Origin: Flavobacterium sp.
Lineage (GTDB): Bacteria > Bacteroidota > Bacteroidia > Flavobacteriales > Flavobacteriaceae
Direction: 5' to 3'
DNA: 6,965 nt
NCBI GenBank assembly: GCA_023253295.1
Contig: JALRGZ010000036.1
Coordinates: 1-6,965, forward strand
Below the pieces are notes generated by a model, which ran no database searches, was not told the origin of the DNA, and saw nothing but the letters and a program-made list of their open reading frames with translations. This document shows positions 1 through 6,002 of the stretch, one piece after another. Position 1 is the stretch's first letter, and each line of letters starts with the position of its first letter. A program made the translations under genes and the position numbers.

Positions 1-302
1 AAGAATCGCATCAGGTTTGGGATAAGGTGCAAGAAGAATTAGAAGAATTGCAAGTCGAAGTTCAATCAGGAAATCAGGATAAAATAGAAGCCGAATTTCG
101 CGATGTTTTATTTTCAATGATTAATTATGCCCGTTTTTTAAATGTTAATCCCGAAGACGCTTTAGAACGTACCAATAAAAAGTTCATTAAAAGATTCCAA
201 TATCTGGAAAGCAAAGCAGGGGAATTAGGTAAATCCCTAAAAGATATGACTCTCGCTGAAATGGATGTTTTTTGGGAGGAAGCGAAGCGGCTTCCAAAAT
301 AA
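1..302 (+). CDS. mazG: MazG family nucleoside triphosphate pyrophosphohydrolase, 3' end only
   Basis: This is the C-terminal part, about 99 residues, of a MazG-type NTP pyrophosphohydrolase, an enzyme that cleaves NTPs to NMP and pyrophosphate. The frame is open from position 3 (first residues ESHQVWDKVQEELEEL), so the GTG at 27 is an internal Val codon and the true start is outside the window. Visible family features are the acidic EELEEL segment, then EFRDVLFSMINYARFL, which matches the usual E-x-x-D-x-LF metal-binding helix, then PEDAL and NKKFIKRF. The domain ends with MTLAEMDVFWEEAKRL, a normal end for this family, so the C-terminus seems complete. The TAA stop is at 300-302. The last ten codons and the stop lie inside a 69-bp tandem repeat and are copied once more downstream. 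Family assignment is secure; the exact cellular substrate is not visible. Confidence 0.88.
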   Translation, partial: ESHQVWDKVQEELEELQVEVQSGNQDKIEAEFRDVLFSMINYARFLNVNPEDALERTNKKFIKRFQYLESKAGELGKSLKDMTLAEMDVFWEEAKRLPK

Positions 303-431
303 CAGGAATTGAAAATCTTTGATTTTTACATATTCCAATTTTGGGAGGAAGCGAAGCGGCTTCCAAAATAACAGGAATTGAAAATCTTTGATTTTTACAT
401 ATTCCAATTTTAGGAGGAGGCGAAGCGGCTT
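270..431. repeat. 69-bp tandem duplication covering the end of mazG, plus a degenerate third partial copy
   Basis: Two copies with a 69-bp period, 274-342 and 343-411, are identical base for base. A third partial copy at 412-431 matches 18 of 20 bases. Since 69 is a multiple of three, the second copy repeats the mazG C-terminal codons (FWEEAKRLPK and stop) in the same frame, after the real stop. Each unit holds two dyads. The first is GGAAGC/GCTTCC (278-283/290-295 and 347-352/359-364), around a 6-nt loop. The second is AAAATC/GATTTT (312-317/321-326 in copy 1), flanked by GGAAT/ATTCC. Exact identity suggests a recent duplication. Confidence 0.92.
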
Positions 432-459
432 TAGAAGTTAAGAGTTAAGGGTTAGGAGT
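431..459. repeat. Short degenerate GTTAG/GTTAAG repeat tract
   Basis: The tract is built from imperfect 7-base units of the type AGTTAAG / GGTTAGG. It starts directly after the third partial copy of the 69-bp repeat. A similar tract overlaps the end of ccoI at 5851-5876, so it is a recurring element in this genome rather than chance. Function unknown. Confidence 0.5.
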
Positions 460-491
460 GAATCTTAAACCTAAGTAATAACCCCTTAACT
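443..491 (+). terminator. Possible mazG transcription terminator hairpin
   Basis: AGTTAAGGG (443-451) pairs with CCCTTAACT (483-491). Inside it TTAGG (452-456) pairs with CCTAA (470-474), leaving an 8-nt bulge on the right side. A second small dyad, TAAAAAT/ATTTTTA (491-497/500-506), follows, with T residues at 501-505. There is no long T-run directly after the main stem, so this is only a candidate end for the mazG transcript. Confidence 0.35.
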
Positions 492-781
492 AAAAATCAA
501 TTTTTAAACAAAGTATCTAAAAAAAAGTATCTACATTTTAATCCCTATTTTTCTGATAAAGTTCTTGTTAATTTTTTTGAGTTTTACAAAGATGGAAAGC
601 AATTCTGAATATCGAGTAATGATTTTTTTTTTATGAATTCTAAAATAAAAATTTCTGATTTTTCTATTTTAAAAGATTTAGTATTTACTATTTGTTAATT
701 TCATAATGGGGGTCTTTTTTTTCTATAGTAACTCAAAAAAAAGACAGGTTTTATCAAATGTTAAATAGGATTTGTAAATAG

Positions 782-801
782 CAAGTTATTACAAGTTATT
801 A
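782..801. repeat. Tandem 10-bp repeat CAAGTTATTA x2
   Basis: Two exact head-to-tail copies of CAAGTTATTA lie about 75 bases before the GTG start at 874. They could be a regulator site or slippage in AT-rich DNA; nothing decides between these. Confidence 0.6.
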
Positions 802-873
802 AAGGTTTTTTCTAATTTTAGTTTTAAAATTCTATTTTTTTAAGTTATACATAACCTTTATAAATATACATCA

Positions 874-1701
874 GTGAAGAAATTGAGTCGTCTTGTTTTT
901 GTTTTTACCATCATTCCTTTTTTTGTGTTCAGCCAAATTAAAAACAGAGCTTTCTTGTCTAAATACGATACTTTATTAAAGAAAGCTTTGCTACAATCAG
1001 GTGAAAGAAAGGATTCTTTATGCTATTTTTTAAATACTGTTCCCAAGGAACATTATGAAGCAGCTTCTTTTCTTATTGCCTACATGCCCGAACGCGATTT
1101 GAAAACCTTGAGTATTCCTTATATCAAAGATCAAATTGATGGAGCCTATAAGGTGAAAAAAGAGTTTCCGTGGTGTTCTAAACTACCTGATTCAATTTTC
1201 TTTAACGAAGTTTTACCGTACTATTGTTTTGATGAAGAAAGAGATAACTGGCGTAATGATTTTTATTTGAAATTTTCCCCTTTGGTTAAAAATACAAAAG
1301 ACGTTCGTCAAGCGATTAAAGCTGTTAATGCTAATATTAGAGAGTTATTATCCGTAGAATACAATACAAAACGTAGCATAGTAAACATTAGTCCGTTTCA
1401 ATCTATCAAAGAAAAAATGGCAACTTGTACAGGACTTTCTTTTTTATTAGTTGATGCTTTTCGTTCTGTGGGTATTCCTGCTAGAATGGCTGGAACTCCT
1501 ATGTGGACGAATATGAAAGGAAATCATAGTTGGGTTGAGGTTTGGGTAGATGGTCAGTGGTATTTTACAGAGTATTATCCGGAAGATTTAAATAAAGCCT
1601 GGTTTTTAGCCGATGCCGGAAGAGCCGATATCTCGAATCCAAGACACTGGATTTATGCTTCTTCTTATAAACCTAAAGAGACTTATTTCAGACTGGAATG
1701 A
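874..1701 (+). CDS. Secreted transglutaminase-like protein, N-terminal part (ended by an in-frame TGA)
   Basis: This reads as 275 residues of an exported transglutaminase-superfamily protein, a cysteine-protease-like fold acting on peptide amide bonds. The GTG start is the only usable one: the frame is open only from 844 and has no other start codon. It gives a clear signal peptide, MKKLSRLV followed by a hydrophobic core, with likely cleavage after FVFS (S20, before Q21). The core domain covers about residues 140-250. Nucleophile Cys185 lies in ATCTGLSFLLVDAFRSVGIP and His218 in GNHSWVEVW. The third triad position, usually Asp after W-x-x-hydrophobic, reads FTEYYPED, so Glu233 or Asp238 would have to serve. 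The TGA at 1699-1701 is probably not the natural end, because the same frame continues as the rest of the same protein family to 2070. Substrate unknown. The domain call is strong; whether this truncated product works is doubtful. Confidence 0.8.
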   Translation: MKKLSRLVFVFTIIPFFVFSQIKNRAFLSKYDTLLKKALLQSGERKDSLCYFLNTVPKEHYEAASFLIAYMPERDLKTLSIPYIKDQIDGAYKVKKEFPWCSKLPDSIFFNEVLPYYCFDEERDNWRNDFYLKFSPLVKNTKDVRQAIKAVNANIRELLSVEYNTKRSIVNISPFQSIKEKMATCTGLSFLLVDAFRSVGIPARMAGTPMWTNMKGNHSWVEVWVDGQWYFTEYYPEDLNKAWFLADAGRADISNPRHWIYASSYKPKETYFRLE

Positions 1702-2070
1702 GATACACTCTCAACAGCTATTCATGCCGAAAATGTGACCAAAAGATATATTGATTTGTACGCTAAACAACAACTTTTGGAAAACTTAAAACCAGATGAG
1801 GTTTGGATTAGTTTGCAATTGTTCCAATCGAAATCAGACAAAGAGCTTCAACGTGTGGCTGAGAAAATAGTAATTGAAAAAGAGGGTAAAGTACTTGATT
1901 TTGGTTATTCTCCTTCACCTATAGACGATTTGAATAAGTTTTTAAAATTCAAAGTCAATAAAAATACATCCTATCAATTGGTTTATCAAGACGCTAACGG
2001 AAAAGAAAAACGAACCGAGATTGCAGTAAAGGATCAGGAAGAATTATTTAAAATATATAAAAAGGAATAA
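1702..2070 (+). pseudogene. C-terminal remainder of the split transglutaminase-like gene
   Basis: This continues the frame of the gene at 874 without any shift: after TGA the frame reads DTLSTAIHAENVTKRYIDLY and stays open for 122 codons to TAA at 2068-2070. The NVTKRYIDLY segment and the following beta-rich stretch (EVWISLQLFQ, LNKFLKFKV, SYQLVYQDANGKEKRTEI) resemble the tail that follows the catalytic domain in Bacteroidota homologues, as far as I recall that family. The only start codon near its beginning is GTG at 1735, which is more likely the Val of NVT. No ribosome binding site or promoter is seen in the 33-base gap. The full gene would be 398 codons. It could be a recent nonsense mutation, a sequencing error, or, less likely, an independently translated 111-residue protein. 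Confidence 0.7.
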
Positions 2071-2093
2071 GTCGTTTTAGATTTTTATATATT

Positions 2094-2145
2094 ATAGTTT
2101 AGGAAATACTACATACTTTCATTTGATGTATATTTCCTAAACTAT
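2094..2145. terminator. Long hairpin between convergent genes, likely terminator
   Basis: ATAGTTTAGGAAATA (2094-2108) pairs perfectly with 2131-2145. After a one-base bulge (C2109), TACAT (2110-2114) pairs with ATGTA (2126-2130). This gives 20 base pairs around an 11-nt loop. On the plus strand it is followed by six T (2147-2152), so it fits a terminator for the transglutaminase-like gene. On the minus strand it sits directly after the YciI stop codon but lacks a strong T-run there. Confidence 0.8.
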
Positions 2146-2150
2146 GTTTT

Positions 2151-2456
2151 TTATTCCCCTGCAAGTGCAGGTACAACCGCTCTCATAGGGTAATATTCAT
2201 AATTATTGATTTTACCAGCCGGATCATTAGCAATAAAATCTTTGAGTTCGTCTTCGTTAGTAACTGCCACAACTCCCAAACCGTAAATGGCTTTAGGATC
2301 CATTACAGGACCAAAAGCATAAACTTTTCCCTGATTCATTTTTTCGGTCCAATACGCAACATGCTCCATCATAATAGCTCTTTCTTCATCCGTCATCGTC
2401 ATGGCAAAATCAGGGCGACAAGGGTTTAGATATACAGCGTAAAATTGTTTTTCCAT
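2151..2456 (-). CDS. YciI family protein
   Basis: A 101-residue protein, the usual length for a single YciI/YCII-related domain, a small ferredoxin-like fold found as a dimer. Conserved features are His32 in MMEHVAYWTEKMNQGKV, the GPV turn (Gly49-Pro50), the GLGVVAV strand, and Asp78-Pro79 in IANDPAGK. The His and Asp form the putative active site in this family. Start is ATG at 2454-2456; the minus-strand leader just before it is A-rich (TTTTAAAAAAAT), as is normal in Bacteroidota. The stop is TAA at 2151-2153, abutting the hairpin at 2094-2145. The gene stands alone, convergent with the transglutaminase-like gene and downstream of the Crp/Fnr gene on the same strand, separated from it by a good terminator. 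Its reaction is unknown; YciI proteins are poorly characterised apart from some dehydrochlorinase-like members. Confidence 0.88.
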   Translation of the reverse strand: MEKQFYAVYLNPCRPDFAMTMTDEERAIMMEHVAYWTEKMNQGKVYAFGPVMDPKAIYGLGVVAVTNEDELKDFIANDPAGKINNYEYYPMRAVVPALAGE

Positions 2457-2696
2457 ATTTTTTTAAAATTGATTTATAGATGTTTAATTGAATAGCGAAT
2501 TTATATTAAGAGACTATAGTCGAAGCTACGTTGATACTTAAACTTAATTGTAACTTTTCATAATAGGAATTTTTATTTTAATTTATTTCGATGGCTATTA
2601 GGTTTGAGTTGCTCTTTCAAAAATAAACTATTTTTATTTTAAGTATAAAAAAAAGCGTTTTCAAACGCTTTTTTGTTTTTGTATTTTGTTTTAATC
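2457..2696. other. Intergenic region between the YciI and Crp/Fnr genes
   Basis: This stretch is non-coding. It contains the Crp/Fnr terminator hairpin (2649-2674), a perfect 10-bp palindrome GACTATAGTC (2512-2521), and one minus-strand match to the TAnnTTTG element (2618-2625, read as TATTTTTG on the minus strand). That match is the only candidate promoter I find for the YciI gene. It would imply a leader of about 155 nt and has no obvious -33 partner, so it is weak. Confidence 0.4.
2649..2674 (-). terminator. Terminator of the Crp/Fnr gene
   Basis: AAAAAAGCGTTT (2649-2660) and AAACGCTTTTTT (2663-2674) form a 12-bp inverted repeat with a GCG/CGC core. Read on the minus strand, downstream of the stop at 2697, the stem is followed by a run of T (complement of the eight A at 2647-2654). 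This is a classic intrinsic terminator. The flanking A and T runs make it potentially bidirectional. Confidence 0.88.
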
Positions 2697-3374
2697 TTAA
2701 ACCATCTTTTTCAACTTAGGAATATCTTTCAGGATGATTTTTTTTCCTTTCAATTCAATCAATCCGGATTTGTTAAAATCAGATAATAAACGAATACAGC
2801 TTTCGGTAGCGGTACCAATCATGCTGGCCAATTCGTCTCGGGTGAGTTGGATTTTTAAGGTATCGTCTTCGTTTTTGCCAAAAGTATCCTGAAGATAGAG
2901 CAGGGTTTCAGCCAGACGTTCTTTTACGGTTTTTTGCGCCATGTTTACCATTTGACTGTCGGCTTCTTTCAAATCGCCACAAATGGTACGCATCACATTC
3001 ATTGAAAATTGGTTGTTTTTATCAAAAAATCCCATGATTTCGCTTTTAGGAACAAAGCATACCTGCATGTCTTCCAGAGCAACCGCACTTAAGTTTACGG
3101 GTTCGTCACTGATCATCGAACGTTGTCCTAAAAGTTCGCCTTTAGTTACCAGTTTTACAATATGATCTTTCCCATTCGGACTCAATTTGGTTAGTTTACA
3201 AACGCCGTCTTTTACGCAGAAAATGCCGTTTACATTTTCGCCTTCTTCGAAAATTACTTCTCCTTTTTTTACTAAACGGGAAGTCTTGCATTCGGCAAGT
3301 TTAACTAGTTCCTCTTTGTTTAGCGCTTTCAGGGAGCTGAATTCTCTAACGATACATTGTTCGCATTTACTCAT
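2697..3374 (-). CDS. Crp/Fnr family transcriptional regulator, FNR-like cysteines
   Basis: A 225-residue Crp/Fnr protein: a cyclic-nucleotide-binding-like beta-roll (about 20-125), dimer helix (about 130-160) and C-terminal winged helix-turn-helix (about 165-215). The recognition helix reads TATESCIRLLSDF. Glu191 and Arg195 occupy the places of the base-contacting Glu and Arg of FNR; Ile194 sits at the usual Ser. Cys4, Cys7 and Cys106 match E. coli FNR C20, C23 and C122 in order and spacing (7 to 106 equals 23 to 122). FNR C29 corresponds to Ser13. An Fe-S or other redox sensor is therefore possible but not proven. I chose ATG at 3374 (MSKCEQC). An upstream ATG at 3410 would add 12 residues unlike the family and would start inside an operator-like repeat. 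It is divergent from ccoI and probably controls ccoI and ccoSN through the two boxes listed here. Stop TAA at 2697-2699. Confidence 0.9.
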   Translation of the reverse strand: MSKCEQCIVREFSSLKALNKEELVKLAECKTSRLVKKGEVIFEEGENVNGIFCVKDGVCKLTKLSPNGKDHIVKLVTKGELLGQRSMISDEPVNLSAVALEDMQVCFVPKSEIMGFFDKNNQFSMNVMRTICGDLKEADSQMVNMAQKTVKERLAETLLYLQDTFGKNEDDTLKIQLTRDELASMIGTATESCIRLLSDFNKSGLIELKGKKIILKDIPKLKKMV

Positions 3375-3397
3375 TTTGAAATGGTTTTGTGATACTG

Positions 3398-3405
3398 TAA
3401 AAATA
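3398..3405 (-). promoter_or_regulatory. Weak candidate -7 element for the Crp/Fnr gene
   Basis: On the minus strand this reads TATTTTTA, one mismatch from TAnnTTTG. It would start transcription about 20 nt before the ATG at 3374, in agreement with that start choice. The FNR-like box (centre 3421.5) would then overlap the upstream promoter region at roughly -27, a position more suited to autorepression than to activation. This is inference from a weak match. Confidence 0.3.
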
Positions 3406-3414
3406 ATCATTTAT

Positions 3415-3428
3415 ATGATATATATCAT
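3415..3428. promoter_or_regulatory. FNR-like box in the regulator/ccoI divergent promoter
   Basis: ATGATATATATCAT is a perfect 14-bp palindrome of the form TGAT-N4-ATCA, differing from the FNR consensus TTGAT-N4-ATCAA only in the outermost base of each half. An extra ATCAT half-site lies at 3406-3410 with the same 4-nt spacing, giving three half-sites in a row. The centre is 33 bp before the centre of the ccoI -7 element. Confidence 0.72.
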
Positions 3429-3450
3429 TTTTTAGGGAAGATTCATTCCA

Positions 3451-3458
3451 GAGCTTTG
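3451..3458 (+). promoter_or_regulatory. Candidate -7 element of the ccoI promoter
   Basis: GAGCTTTG matches TAnnTTTG at five of six fixed positions. Transcription would start near 3462. The FNR-like box is then centred near -41, replacing a -33 element. The leader would be about 8 nt to the ATG at 3470, or about 20 nt to the ATG at 3482, which favours the second as the real start. Confidence 0.5.
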
Positions 3459-3469
3459 TATCAGGTAAA

Positions 3470-5869
3470 ATGAGCAAAGTTATGGATACACAAAACTGTT
3501 TCCATTGTGGTTTAGATATTGTAAAAGAAGCTGAGATTCTGTTTGATGAAAAAAGGTTTTGTTGTACGGGTTGTAAAACCGTTTACGAAATTTTTAGTCT
3601 GAATGATTTGAGTTGTTATTACGATTTTGAAAAATCACCTGGAGCGACTCCGCAGGATATTAAAGGAAAATATGATTTTTTAGAAAATGAAACCATTGTT
3701 TCGAAATTGCTGGAATTTCAAGAGGATGCAACTGCTATTGTTTCCCTTAGCATTCCTCATATACATTGCAGTTCTTGTATATGGATTCTGGAAAATTTAC
3801 AACGCCTTCAAAAAGGAATAAGCAGTTCGCAGGTTAATTTCCCTGAAAAAAAAGTACGTATTGTTTACAATTCGAACGAAGTTTCGTTAAAAGCGATAGT
3901 TGAATTATTGTGTTCAATTGGTTACGAACCTTATATCAGTCTGGAAAATTACGAAACAGCTAAATCCAAAATTGACCGAAGTCTGACCTATAAATTAGGT
4001 ATTGCTTTCTTTTGTTTTGGGAATATCATGCTGCTTTCTTTTCCGGAATATTTTGAGGTCAAAGAATATTGGCTGGACAATTACAAACCCTTTTTCAGAT
4101 GGTTGATTTTTGCCCTGTCTTTGCCTTCTTTCCTGTATTCGGGAAGTGGTTATTATGTTTCGGCTTACAAAAGTATCAAGTCTAAAATGCTGAATATTGA
4201 TGTTCCAATTGCTTTGGGGATTATCGTAATGTTTATCCGAAGTCTTATCGATATAGTATTTGATTACGGTTCGGGTTTTTTTGACAGTCTGACAGGCTTG
4301 ATTTTCTTTATGCTTTTGGGAAAAATGTTCCAAATCAAAACCTATAGTTTTCTGAGTTTCGAAAGGGATTTTAAATCCTATTTTCCGGTAGCCGTAACCC
4401 GAATGAATGCCGATGCTACTGAAGAAAGTGTAGCTGTTTATGATATTCAAAAAGGCGACCGACTTTTAATCAGAAATCAGGAATTGATTCCGGTTGATGG
4501 AATTTTGATTAGTGAGAACACTTCTATTGATTACAGTTTTGTAACTGGAGAAGCTATTCCTATCACAAAAAAATCAGGCGATAAAGTTTTTGCCGGAGGA
4601 AAACAACTGGGGAAAGTTATCGAAATGGAAGTCTTATTTTCGGTTTCACAGAGTTATTTAACGCAGTTGTGGAGTAATGATGTTTTTCAGAAAAAAGTTG
4701 AACAAAAACACAAAAGTATCACCGATGCCATCAGTCGTTATTTTACAACAGTGTTGTTGTTAGTTGCTTTTACAGCCTTTGCTTATTGGATTTTTATCGA
4801 TGTCAATAAGGCTTTCAATGTATTTACCGCGATTTTGATTGTAGCCTGTCCTTGTGCTTTGGCTTTAACAGCACCTTTCACTTTAGGAAATGTATTGCGA
4901 ATCGTAGGAAAACAAAAGTTTTACCTCAAAAATGCCTTGGTAATCGAACAATTAGCCAAAGTAGACACTATTGTTTTTGATAAAACGGGAACGATTACGA
5001 CCAACAAAAAATCAAATATTTTTTACGAAGGGAAAACACTGACGGAAGCTAATTTGATTCGTGTTAAATCTGTTTTAAGAGGATCAAATCATCCGTTGAG
5101 CAGAATGTTGTATGACTTTTTGCCTGAAATGGGAAGAGTGTCTGTTAGTGAATTTGAAGAAATTACCGGAAAAGGAATTCAGGCAAGAGTGGTTGAAAAT
5201 TTTGTCAAAATTGGTTCGGCTTCTTTTGCAGGAAAATCAGAAGAAAATGATGGGTTGCAAACTTCGGTTCATATTCAGATTGACGGAGAATATTTTGGGA
5301 AATACATTTTTAAAAACCAATACAGAGAAGGTTTAGAAGATTTATTTAAAAGTCTGAAAAAGCAGTACCAAATTAAAGTGTTGTCTGGTGATAATGAAGG
5401 TGAAAAAGCAGCTTTGGAAGCCATATTACCAGCAGGGACTGAATTGGTTTTCAATCAGAAACCGGAACAAAAACTGGAATTCATCAAACAATTACAAGAT
5501 AGCGGAAAAAATGTAATGATGGTAGGAGATGGGCTGAACGATGCAGGAGCCTTGGCGCAAAGTAATGTGGGAATTTCTATTTCAGAAAATGTGAATGTTT
5601 TTTCACCCGCCTGTGATGCCATTTTAGAAGCCGGACAATTTCAAAAACTGAATTATTTTCTGAAACTTTCAAAGAAATCGATGCGGGTTATTAAAATGAG
5701 TTTTGGTTTATCACTTTTATACAATGTGATAGGATTAACTTTTGCCATTACAGGCAATTTAGATCCTTTGATAGCAGCCATTTTAATGCCGTTGAGTACG
5801 ATTACCATCGTGAGTTTTGTAACGCTAATGAGTAATTATTATGCGAGGAAGTTGGGAGTTAGAGGTTAG
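3470..5869 (+). CDS. ccoI: Copper-type P1B ATPase of the cbb3 oxidase locus (CcoI/FixI)
   Basis: A 799-residue membrane ATPase that exports copper across the inner membrane, here expected to serve cbb3 oxidase assembly. Order of parts: N-terminal Cys-rich metal-binding region (CFHCG at 10-14, CCTGC at 31-35); a heavy-metal-associated domain with CSSC (100-103); four membrane helices (about 171-290); actuator loop with TGE (359-361); a fifth helix (about 426-446) and the CPC motif (450-452) in the next; phosphorylated Asp504 in DKTGTIT; the HP motif (541-542) of the nucleotide domain; GDGLND (686-691); last two helices (about 743-790) with YN (751-752) and MPLST (773-777). All catalytic motifs are intact. 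The CcoI call rests on this N-terminal layout plus ccoS and ccoN directly downstream. The start is the first ATG; the ATG at 3482 (MDTQNCFHCG) is a good alternative, four residues shorter. The last codons run into a GTTAG-type repeat. Confidence 0.92.
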   Translation: MSKVMDTQNCFHCGLDIVKEAEILFDEKRFCCTGCKTVYEIFSLNDLSCYYDFEKSPGATPQDIKGKYDFLENETIVSKLLEFQEDATAIVSLSIPHIHCSSCIWILENLQRLQKGISSSQVNFPEKKVRIVYNSNEVSLKAIVELLCSIGYEPYISLENYETAKSKIDRSLTYKLGIAFFCFGNIMLLSFPEYFEVKEYWLDNYKPFFRWLIFALSLPSFLYSGSGYYVSAYKSIKSKMLNIDVPIALGIIVMFIRSLIDIVFDYGSGFFDSLTGLIFFMLLGKMFQIKTYSFLSFERDFKSYFPVAVTRMNADATEESVAVYDIQKGDRLLIRNQELIPVDGILISENTSIDYSFVTGEAIPITKKSGDKVFAGGKQLGKVIEMEVLFSVSQSYLTQLWSNDVFQKKVEQKHKSITDAISRYFTTVLLLVAFTAFAYWIFIDVNKAFNVFTAILIVACPCALALTAPFTLGNVLRIVGKQKFYLKNALVIEQLAKVDTIVFDKTGTITTNKKSNIFYEGKTLTEANLIRVKSVLRGSNHPLSRMLYDFLPEMGRVSVSEFEEITGKGIQARVVENFVKIGSASFAGKSEENDGLQTSVHIQIDGEYFGKYIFKNQYREGLEDLFKSLKKQYQIKVLSGDNEGEKAALEAILPAGTELVFNQKPEQKLEFIKQLQDSGKNVMMVGDGLNDAGALAQSNVGISISENVNVFSPACDAILEAGQFQKLNYFLKLSKKSMRVIKMSFGLSLLYNVIGLTFAITGNLDPLIAAILMPLSTITIVSFVTLMSNYYARKLGVRG

Positions 5870-5876
5870 TAGTTAG
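5851..5876. repeat. GTTAG-type short repeat overlapping the end of ccoI
   Basis: Imperfect 7-8 base units (GTTGGGA, GTTAGAG, GTTAGTA, GTTAG) encode the last residues of CcoI (LGVRG), its TAG stop at 5867-5869 and the first untranslated bases. They resemble the tract at 431-459 after mazG. Confidence 0.5.
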
Positions 5877-5892
5877 AAGGCAGCTAACAACT
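5868..5892 (+). terminator. Weak hairpin after ccoI
   Basis: GTTAG (5872-5876) pairs with CTAAC (5884-5888) around a 7-nt loop. After an A/A mismatch, AGT pairs with ACT further out. The stem is short and no T-run follows, so it may give only partial termination before the separate ccoS promoter. Confidence 0.3.
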
Positions 5893-5907
5893 TTATAAAC
5901 TTTGCAT

Positions 5908-5932
5908 GTCACCCTGAGCTTGTCGAAGGGCG
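5908..5932. repeat. REP-like palindromic element between ccoI and ccoS
   Basis: The core CCCTGAGCTTGTCGAAGGG (5912-5930) folds as CCCTGAG / CTTGT loop / CGAAGGG, with two adjacent G-A mispairs inside the stem. I recognise this core, with its flanking GTCA and CG, as a short palindrome found between genes in many bacterial genomes. Such elements are often mobilised by REP-associated (RAYT/TnpA_REP) transposases; no such transposase is present in this window. It lies about 70 bp before the FNR-like box of ccoS and does not disturb it. Confidence 0.65.
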
Positions 5933-6002
5933 TAGTGTTCTTAGTGTTTAAAATCCAGTCAGCATCAGGGAAAGAAAAGAATTTATAATAAAAAAGACTT
6001 GT

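Larger units (their letters stand above)
303..873. other. Gene-free AT-rich intergenic region
   Basis: No convincing coding region is seen on either strand across about 570 bases. The left end holds the 69-bp repeat copies and a heptamer-like repeat (431-459). After that come runs of A and T, a direct repeat AAGTATCTA (511-519 and 525-533), and a tandem CAAGTTATTA x2 (782-801). I found no clean TAnnTTTG promoter for the gene at 874. The nearest weak matches are TAATTTTA at 813-820 and TAACCTTT at 852-859. A small RNA cannot be excluded, but nothing in the sequence supports one. Confidence 0.6.

Noticed and set aside
27..29. GTG at 27 as the start of a separate 91-residue protein
   Set aside because: The frame is open to the left edge and the residues before it (ESHQVWDK) fit the MazG family, so it is an internal Val codon.
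270..431. CRISPR-like array
   Set aside because: The units are directly adjacent with no unique spacers and there are no cas genes; this is a tandem duplication.
1699..1701. TGA as a selenocysteine codon or programmed readthrough
   Set aside because: The bases after TGA show no obvious SECIS-like hairpin, and the catalytic residue of the family is Cys185, far upstream. A nonsense change or sequencing error is simpler.
2599..2606. Plus-strand TAGGTTTG as a promoter for an RNA antisense to the Crp/Fnr gene
   Set aside because: The motif matches TAnnTTTG, but no -33 partner is visible and the hairpin at 2649-2674 would end any transcript after about 60 nt. Such matches are expected by chance in AT-rich DNA.
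2983..3435. Two plus-strand open frames opposite the Crp/Fnr gene (2983-3165 and 3187-3435)
   Set aside because: They lie antisense to a well-supported gene, their translations resemble no family I know, and they lack start signals.
3995..4450. Minus-strand open frame of 151 codons inside ccoI
   Set aside because: It lies opposite the membrane domain of a clear P-type ATPase. The composition is that expected of a shadow frame, with no plausible protein features.
5112..5336. Plus-strand open frame in another phase within ccoI
   Set aside because: It overlaps the nucleotide-binding domain, whose frame is unambiguous. It has no start signal.
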